Source: Chryseobacterium taichungense
Lineage (GTDB): Bacteria; Bacteroidota; Bacteroidia; Flavobacteriales; Weeksellaceae
Assembly: GCF_900109935.1 (NCBI RefSeq)
Contig: NZ_FOBV01000007.1
Location: 1 to 64,000, forward strand
Reading direction: 5' to 3'
Length of the DNA stretch: 64,000 nucleotides
Shown here: in pieces, positions 59,031 to 64,000 of the stretch
Numbering within the stretch: the first letter of the stretch is position 1
Layout of the letters: each line of letters opens with the position of its first letter
Notes under the pieces: model-generated
The model's input: only the letters and a program-made list of their open reading frames with translations
Databases searched by the model: none
Told to the model about the DNA's origin: nothing
Translations under genes and position numbers: made by a program

Positions 59031-60389
59031 ATGGACTCGGACATAGTCAGGCTTTTGCTGGCCTTATTACTTGTTTTACTTAATGGCTTCTTTGTAGCCG
59101 CAGAATTTTCAATTGTTAAAGTTCGTTATTCACAAATCCAGTTAAAAGCCGCAGAAGGAAATTCTATGGCGAAACAGGCAGAACACATCATCAAGCATCT
59201 TGATGAATATCTTTCTGCAACACAGCTGGGCATTACGCTGGCATCCCTTGCCTTAGGTTGGGTGGGAGAAAGTGCCTTGCATCATATTGTTGAAAATATT
59301 TTCAGTTCACTCAATATTGACCTTACAGAGACAACAATTACCTCAATTTCCGTCATTACAAGTTTTGTTCTGATCACTATTATGCATATCGTTTTTGGTG
59401 AGCTTATCCCAAAATCCATTGCAATCAGGAAATCAGAATCAACTACGATGGCGACTGCTATTCCGTTACGGGTTTTCTATACTGTTTTTAAACCTTTTAT
59501 ATGGTTGATGAATTTAATGTCTAATACATTTTTGAGATTAGTAAAAATCCATCCTGCTTCAGAACATGAAATCCATTCTACGGAAGAGCTTCAGCTTTTG
59601 GTAAAGCAAAGTGCGGACAGTGGAGAAATTGAGGAAGAAAACTACGAAATTATCAAAAATGCCTTTGATTTTACGGATCATTCGGCAAAACAGATCATGG
59701 TTCCCCGACAGAATATTACTTCTATCGATTTTGAGGAAGATGTCAATGAAATTATCAACAAAATCATGGAAAGCGGATACTCCAGAATTCCGGTTTATGT
59801 AGATTCTATTGACAATGTTATTGGTATTCTCTATACAAAAGAAATCATCAGGGAGTTTGTAAAGAGAAAAGGTGAACTCAGCCATGAAGATCTTAAAGAC
59901 TTAATGCGTGACGCATTTTTTGTGGTAGGAAGTAAAAAGATTTCAGATCTTTTGAAAATTTTCCAGCAGAAAAAGCAGCACCTTGCCATTGTTATAGACG
60001 AATTTGGTGGTACGGAGGGAATTATTACCCTTGAAGATATTCTTGAAGAATTGGTAGGTGAGATCCAGGATGAAGAAGACGATGAAGAAAAGATAGTTGA
60101 TAAAATTGCGGAGAACACATTTTGGGTTCAGGCAACGCAACCTCTTGACGAAATCAATGAATTTCTGCCTAAAAAATTACCGCTTTCAGAAGAAAGTGAA
60201 TATAACACACTTGCCGGCTTTATCTTGCATGCTTTAGAAGACATTCCGGAAGAAAACCAGGAGTTTGAACTTGAAAATTATCATTTTAAAATTTTAAAAA
60301 TGAATAATAAAAGTGTCGAATTGGTTGAGCTTTTATATGAAGAACCAAATAATATAAATGATCTGGCTGAAAAAATCGGCGAGGTCTGA
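59031..60389 (+). CDS. CNNM/CBS transmembrane protein (hemolysin/CorC family)
   Basis: The protein has 452 residues. The N-terminal 190 residues form a CNNM (DUF21) membrane domain with about four helices (LLLALLLVLLNGFFVAAEFS; ATQLGITLASLALGWVGESA; HIVFGELIPKSIAI). Two CBS domains follow (about 210-330: QIMVPRQNITSID; AIVIDEFGGTEGIITLEDIL), then a CorC-HlyC domain (about 365-445). Family members are tied to magnesium or cobalt efflux; the old name hemolysin is misleading. clpS follows after 22 bases, so co-transcription is possible. Confidence 0.9.
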   Translation: MDSDIVRLLLALLLVLLNGFFVAAEFSIVKVRYSQIQLKAAEGNSMAKQAEHIIKHLDEYLSATQLGITLASLALGWVGESALHHIVENIFSSLNIDLTETTITSISVITSFVLITIMHIVFGELIPKSIAIRKSESTTMATAIPLRVFYTVFKPFIWLMNLMSNTFLRLVKIHPASEHEIHSTEELQLLVKQSADSGEIEEENYEIIKNAFDFTDHSAKQIMVPRQNITSIDFEEDVNEIINKIMESGYSRIPVYVDSIDNVIGILYTKEIIREFVKRKGELSHEDLKDLMRDAFFVVGSKKISDLLKIFQQKKQHLAIVIDEFGGTEGIITLEDILEELVGEIQDEEDDEEKIVDKIAENTFWVQATQPLDEINEFLPKKLPLSEESEYNTLAGFILHALEDIPEENQEFELENYHFKILKMNNKSVELVELLYEEPNNINDLAEKIGEV

Positions 60390-60411
60390 TTTAATTCTTA
60401 AATAACGACGG

Positions 60412-60717
60412 ATGAATTTTTATAACAGCATTAAAGATTATGACGATCCGAAACGTAAGTATGAAGAAGATGTTCTTGTGCTGGAAGATACGGATGAAGT
60501 CTATAAACTGGTTTTGCATAATGATGATGTTCACACTTTCGATTATGTAATCGACTGTCTGATAGAAATTTGCAAACATACATTGGAACAGGCAGAACAA
60601 TGTACAATTTTAGTTCATTTTAAAGGTAAATGTACGGTTAAAACAGGATCAATGGATTTGCTTAAGCCCATGCATGAAAAATTGCTTTCAAGAGAATTGA
60701 CAAGCGAGATAGTATAA
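60412..60717 (+). CDS. clpS: ClpS, adaptor of the ClpAP/ClpCP protease
   Basis: The protein has 101 residues. After a flexible N terminus of about 25 residues comes the ClpS core: YKLVLHNDDVHTFDYVIDCL with the N-degron-binding Asn-Asp-Asp (37-39), then HTLEQAEQCTILVHFKGKCT and the final helix. It brings proteins with destabilising N-terminal residues to the Clp protease. It lies 22 bases after the CNNM/CBS gene and is followed by a terminator. Confidence 0.92.
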   Translation: MNFYNSIKDYDDPKRKYEEDVLVLEDTDEVYKLVLHNDDVHTFDYVIDCLIEICKHTLEQAEQCTILVHFKGKCTVKTGSMDLLKPMHEKLLSRELTSEIV

Positions 60718-60718
60718 T

Positions 60719-60747
60719 AAAGCTCTAATTAAATGTTAGAGTTTTTT
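60719..60747 (+). terminator. terminator after clpS
   Basis: CTCTAA at 60723-60728 pairs with TTAGAG at 60736-60741, extended by a G-U and A-T pairs, with a T-rich tail. Confidence 0.75.
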
Positions 60748-60847
60748 CTTTTTATAATAATTTGATGTATATTAATCAGTATTTTAAATTTAATTTTGAA
60801 TATTTCATAATATTTTTGATACTTTTATCATCTTAAATAACATTTGT

Positions 60848-62698
60848 ATGAAAATAAAATTAAATTTGCTAATTCTTGGTTGTTTAATGTCTGCTTCAGC
60901 ATTAATGGGCCAGGAATCATCTTTTGAAGTTCCGGCAAGAAAATGGATAATAGAAAATTCTAGAAACTTAGGGATCCAAAGCTTCAGTCAATTTAAACTA
61001 AACTTTGTAAGAAAAGGAGGCACAGGTGAAACCCTACGTTTTCAACACATGATTAAAGATGTACCTGTTTTTCAATCTGAAATTATAGTTCATTTTAATA
61101 AGCAGAACAATTTAACCTATACTTCTACAGAAAGTTTTAAAAAGAACGTACAAGAGATCAATACAATTCCTTCATTTTCTCCTACTGAAGCCATAAAAAA
61201 AGCATATATTGCATCGCATTCTAAAGGAGAGACTACTTTTGAAGAAAACAAGCTTTTTGTTTATGTTACAGAGCAAGGGCATACCAAACTGGTTTACCGT
61301 GTAATAACAAATTCTTATGATAATCCTGGTGATTGGGAGACAATTATTGATGCTCATAATGGTGATGTGATCAGTGTAAAAGATATTTCTTTTTATCATA
61401 AAGAAAAATCTGAAAATCCTCCGAAAAAGACAAGTAAACAAAGTATAACGAAAAAAAATACCTTAGTTACAGGTTCAGCTTATATTTTTAATCCAGATCC
61501 ACTCTCTAAGACTCAGGTAGCTTATGGAGGTCAGTATGTTGATGGCAATGATGCTACAAATGCGAGCCTGGATGCTGCAAGAACTTTAGTTACTATTCCT
61601 GAGCTTGAATTGAATGCAGGAATCTATAAGTTAAAAGGAACCTATGTAGAAATTGCAGATTTGGAAGCTCCGACAACAGGCCTCTTTACACAGACCAATA
61701 ACCAATTTCTTTTTAATAGAAATGAACAGGGATTTGAAGCTGTAAATGCTTATTGGCATCTCGATAATAATTTAAGGTATATTAATTTGACTCTTGGAAT
61801 TCTTTGTAAACCTACACAGAACGCAGGTGTATTGAAATTTGATCCACATGGATTTAATGGTTCCGATAACTCTCATTATGTGGGATCAACACAGATTTTG
61901 ACATTTGGAGAAGGTGGTGTGGACGATGCAGAAGATGCAGACGTTATTCTCCATGAGTTAGGACACGGGATTCATGATTGGATTACTAATGGAGGATTAT
62001 CACAGGTAGATGGTTTGAGCGAAGGTTGTGGTGACTATTGGGCACAATCATACAGTAGAAGCTTAAATCAGTGGCAACCTACGGATGCTGCTTATCACTG
62101 GATGTTCAATTGGGATGGGCATAATTCTTTCTGGCCGGGAAGAATAACAAATTATACTGCAGCTTATCCTGGAGGATTGACCGGTTCCATACATACAGAC
62201 GGACAAATATGGGCTTCTGCATTAATGCGAATTTATAATGCTATAGGAAAAGAAAAAACGGACAGGGCATTTCTTGAAGGGTTAGCAATGACAAGTTCTA
62301 GTACAAACCAGGAAAATGCCGCTATTGCCGTAAGACAGGCGGCTATTGATATGTTGGGAACGTTTGGGTTTACCTGCAGTGATATTACACAAATGACGAC
62401 AGAATTTACGGCAGCAGGATATACTATGCCGGCTTATTCCTGCCAATTGGGCGTAGAGGATGTGTTTAAAAAAGAGATTATTGCAATTTATCCTAATCCG
62501 GTTTCGGATGTACTAAATATTTCCATGAAAATAAATAAAGAAGAAAAAGTAGAAATCTTCAACATGGAAGGTAGAAAAGTAATAGAAACAACCATTACAA
62601 ATGGTAGAAACTCAATAAATGTTTCACAACTGCAGGTAGGAGATTATATTTTAAAGATAAAAGGATTAGAATTGTCAACAAAATTTATTAAAAAATAA
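60848..62698 (+). CDS. secreted M36-like (fungalysin/thermolysin-type) metalloprotease with T9SS sorting domain
   Basis: The protein has 616 residues. A signal peptide (MKIKLNLLILGCLMSASALM, then GQ) is followed by an FTP/PepSY-type inhibitory propeptide (about 25-190) and a zinc protease domain with HELGHGIHDW (His369, Glu370, His373) and the third ligand Glu392 in GLSEGCGDYW. Residues about 540-616 form a type A T9SS sorting domain (IIAIYPNPVSDVLNISM, then GDYILKIKG, ending STKFIKK). It should be exported through Sec, then through the type IX system, and either released or anchored to the cell surface. It is monocistronic. Confidence 0.9.
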   Translation: MKIKLNLLILGCLMSASALMGQESSFEVPARKWIIENSRNLGIQSFSQFKLNFVRKGGTGETLRFQHMIKDVPVFQSEIIVHFNKQNNLTYTSTESFKKNVQEINTIPSFSPTEAIKKAYIASHSKGETTFEENKLFVYVTEQGHTKLVYRVITNSYDNPGDWETIIDAHNGDVISVKDISFYHKEKSENPPKKTSKQSITKKNTLVTGSAYIFNPDPLSKTQVAYGGQYVDGNDATNASLDAARTLVTIPELELNAGIYKLKGTYVEIADLEAPTTGLFTQTNNQFLFNRNEQGFEAVNAYWHLDNNLRYINLTLGILCKPTQNAGVLKFDPHGFNGSDNSHYVGSTQILTFGEGGVDDAEDADVILHELGHGIHDWITNGGLSQVDGLSEGCGDYWAQSYSRSLNQWQPTDAAYHWMFNWDGHNSFWPGRITNYTAAYPGGLTGSIHTDGQIWASALMRIYNAIGKEKTDRAFLEGLAMTSSSTNQENAAIAVRQAAIDMLGTFGFTCSDITQMTTEFTAAGYTMPAYSCQLGVEDVFKKEIIAIYPNPVSDVLNISMKINKEEKVEIFNMEGRKVIETTITNGRNSINVSQLQVGDYILKIKGLELSTKFIKK

Positions 62699-62704
62699 AA
62701 ATAG

Positions 62705-62733
62705 ATCCGGTGTCGTAAAGCATCGGATTTTTT
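62705..62733 (+). terminator. terminator after the M36-like protease gene
   Basis: ATCCGGTG at 62705-62712 pairs with CATCGGAT at 62721-62728 (one wobble pair), followed by five T residues. Confidence 0.8.
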
Positions 62734-62784
62734 GTTTTAAAGAATTTCAGATAGCATATTTTTATTTGCATTCAACTAAAATAG

Positions 62785-62792
62785 TATATTTG
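62785..62792 (+). promoter_or_regulatory. -7 box for udk
   Basis: TATATTTG lies 25 bases before the ATG at 62818; TTTG at 62765-62768 is a possible -33 element. Confidence 0.55.
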
Positions 62793-62817
62793 TAAAACGA
62801 TAAAGAAATAAAAAAGA

Positions 62818-63432
62818 ATGCTTGTAATAGGAATTGCAGGAGGAACAGGATCCGGCAAAACTACAGTTGTTGACAAAATTATTCAGCAGCTTGATATTGA
62901 AGGAATGAACATCCTTTCACAGGATAATTATTATCATGATAATCATAATCTTACATTGGTTGAAAGGGAAGCTTTGAATTATGATCATCCGAAATCCATT
63001 GATTTTGATTTATTGATAAAACATGTGAAAGCTTTAAAGAATAATGAGCCTATTGAGCAGCCGATTTACAGCTTTGTAACCCATTCCAGAACCGGAGATC
63101 ATGTTACCGTAGAGCCTAAAAATGTTTTGGTAGTAGAAGGAATTCTCGTTCTTACCAATAAGGAGCTTTTAAAAGAATTTGATCTTAAAGTCTTTGTACA
63201 CGCGGATTCCGATGAAAGACTGATCAGAAGAATACGACGTGATACCCAGGAAAGAGGAAGGGATTTAAATGAAGTTTTGCACCGTTATCAGACGACTCTG
63301 AAACCTATGCATCAGGAATTTATTGAGCCCTCAAAAAATGAAGCAGATCTTATCATTCCAAACATGAGGCAAAATTCCGTGGCGATTGATTTTTTAACAA
63401 CTGTGATTAAAAACTCTCTGAGAAAACATTAA
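62818..63432 (+). CDS. udk: uridine kinase
   Basis: The protein has 204 residues. The P-loop is GIAGGTGSGKTTVVDKI from residue 5, followed by LSQDNYYHDN, NYDHPKSIDFDLL, PIYSFVTHSRTGDHVTVEPK and VEGILVLTNKEL, all typical of uridine-cytidine kinases. RRIRRDTQERGRDLNEVL is the lid. It makes UMP from uridine in pyrimidine salvage. The DivIC-like gene starts 4 bases after its stop, so the two share a transcript. Confidence 0.95.
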   Translation: MLVIGIAGGTGSGKTTVVDKIIQQLDIEGMNILSQDNYYHDNHNLTLVEREALNYDHPKSIDFDLLIKHVKALKNNEPIEQPIYSFVTHSRTGDHVTVEPKNVLVVEGILVLTNKELLKEFDLKVFVHADSDERLIRRIRRDTQERGRDLNEVLHRYQTTLKPMHQEFIEPSKNEADLIIPNMRQNSVAIDFLTTVIKNSLRKH

Positions 63433-63436
63433 ATAC

Positions 63437-63793
63437 ATGAAAGGGACCAAACTTATCAAAGATATTCAGCCAAAATCTGACACTTTTAAATTTATTCAGA
63501 AGTATATTTTTAATAAATATACCATCACAATTTGTCTATTTCTGGTCTGGATGATTTTTTTTGATAAAACTTCATTCCTGGTAATCAATGAACTGAATGG
63601 TGAGATTAACAAATATGAAGAACAGCTTCAGTACTATAAAACCGAATATGAAAAAAATGACACGTTTTATAAAAAACTGATGAACAATAAATCTGAAAAG
63701 GAAAAATACGCCAGAGAAAATTATTTTATGAAAAAGCCGAATGAAGAAATTTTTATTCTGGTCGTAGACAGCACAAAAGTAGCAAAGAAATAA
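63437..63793 (+). CDS. septum formation initiator, FtsB/DivIC-like
   Basis: The protein has 118 residues with one membrane helix (about 32-50: TICLFLVWMIFFDKTSFLVI) followed by a coiled coil (about 55-85: NELNGEINKYEEQLQYYKTE) and a short C-terminal part with ARENYFMKKPNEEIF, a wording close to the FtsB/DivIC motif in which a Tyr or Arg-Glu pair precedes a Lys/Pro turn. Such proteins link FtsL and FtsQ in the division complex. It is 4 bases after udk. A heptamer-periodic spacer follows. Confidence 0.82.
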   Translation: MKGTKLIKDIQPKSDTFKFIQKYIFNKYTITICLFLVWMIFFDKTSFLVINELNGEINKYEEQLQYYKTEYEKNDTFYKKLMNNKSEKEKYARENYFMKKPNEEIFILVVDSTKVAKK

Positions 63794-63800
63794 TTAAAAA

Positions 63801-63912
63801 GTGAATGGTGAATGGTGAATTCGCTGCGCCTGTCAATATCACAAGGTAAAAAATAAGCCTGTTTGGTAAATTCACCGTTCACAATTGACCACCACCTATA
63901 ATCCATTCGCCA
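63801..63912. repeat. two opposed degenerate heptamer runs before the last gene
   Basis: GTGAATG, GTGAATG and GTGAATT (63801-63821) are matched by TTCACCG, TTCACAA, TTGACCA, CCACCTA, TAATCCA and TTCGCCA (63871-63912), in phase and roughly complementary (GGTGAATT against AATTCACC). The spacer can form a hairpin, and its last unit runs into the ATG of the next gene. Confidence 0.65.
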
Positions 63913-64000
63913 TGTCAAATACAGCTTGGGAAAATTTAGTCAGAAAACAACTTAAAACCGAAGATATTTATTCTGTTCTTACTAAAGAAAATTTAGAAGG
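63912..64000 (+). CDS. start of a methylmalonyl-CoA mutase subunit (partial)
   Basis: Only the first 29 codons are inside the window: the ATG at 63912 opens MSNTAWENLVRKQLKTEDIY followed by SVLTKENLEG. This opening resembles the small (beta) subunit of methylmalonyl-CoA mutase in Flavobacteria, which pairs with the B12-binding large subunit. The match rests on a short piece, so the call is tentative; the frame and start are sound. It follows the DivIC-like gene on the same strand. Confidence 0.5.
   Translation, partial: MSNTAWENLVRKQLKTEDIYSVLTKENLE

Overview
The window looks like chromosome of a Flavobacteriia member of the Bacteroidota, most like Chryseobacterium or a relative (Weeksellaceae). 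It is AT-rich. Many genes are preceded by the Bacteroidota sigma factor -7 box TAnnTTTG. There is a protease with a type IX secretion (T9SS) C-terminal sorting domain, small PorT/OMP_b-brl outer membrane barrels occur in tandem, the 2-oxoglutarate dehydrogenase E1/E2 genes are adjacent, and an F-type ATPase operon carries a, c, b, delta, alpha and gamma but neither beta nor epsilon. Gene names come from reading the proteins; no search was run.

Layout. 1-2.5 kb: the 3' end of a tail-fibre-like secreted protein, an HU-like DNA-binding protein, then a 746-base gene-free stretch full of palindromes, including a 117-base cloverleaf-shaped element. 2.5-7.8 kb (minus strand): a J-domain/KTSC protein, then a probable operon running from an HPP membrane protein through a zinc-finger protein, an epimerase, NudK and a secreted protein to a DarTG DNA ADP-ribosylation toxin-antitoxin pair at its distal end. 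8-13.4 kb: ssb, an HRDC protein, hisS, a chromate transporter, an acetyltransferase, a methyltransferase and a small membrane-anchored protein. 13.5-18.8 kb: a cyanophycin module with a degradation operon (cyanophycinase, DUF1275 membrane protein, isoaspartyl peptidase) divergent from cphA.

18.9-28.4 kb: a nine-gene minus-strand cluster holding three ATP-grasp or ATP-grasp-like proteins, a GCS2-type carboxylate-amine ligase, a class I glutamine amidotransferase, two esterases, an M17 aminopeptidase and a four-helix membrane protein. It is interrupted by 18 exact copies of the heptamer TTGCTAA. I read it as a pathway that builds and trims an amide-linked metabolite or peptide of unknown structure; it is the best candidate for an uncharacterised system here. 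28.6-33.3 kb: the glycogen genes glgB-glgA-glgC. The carbon reserve (glycogen), the nitrogen reserve (cyanophycin) and the unknown ligase pathway are therefore neighbours.

33.4-48 kb: an SRPBCC protein, sucA-odhB, apaG, an exonuclease, a glycosyltransferase and lipid A-type acyltransferase pair, a thioredoxin-like protein, the ribosomal operon rpsF-rpsR-rplI, a second 2-oxoacid dehydrogenase E2, an SAM hydrolase and phoH. 48-51.7 kb: five tandem outer membrane beta-barrels, the last three clearly paralogous. 51.7-64 kb: TM2 protein, ffh, the ATP synthase operon, a CNNM/CBS protein, clpS, an M36-like T9SS protease, udk, a DivIC/FtsB-like protein and the start of a methylmalonyl-CoA mutase subunit.

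Between genes, two kinds of structure stand out: REP-like palindromes around a TTCGAC..GCTCA core, and degenerate arrays of different words that all keep a strict 7-base period (near 24.4, 37.5, 43.6, 44.6, 58.0 and 63.8 kb).
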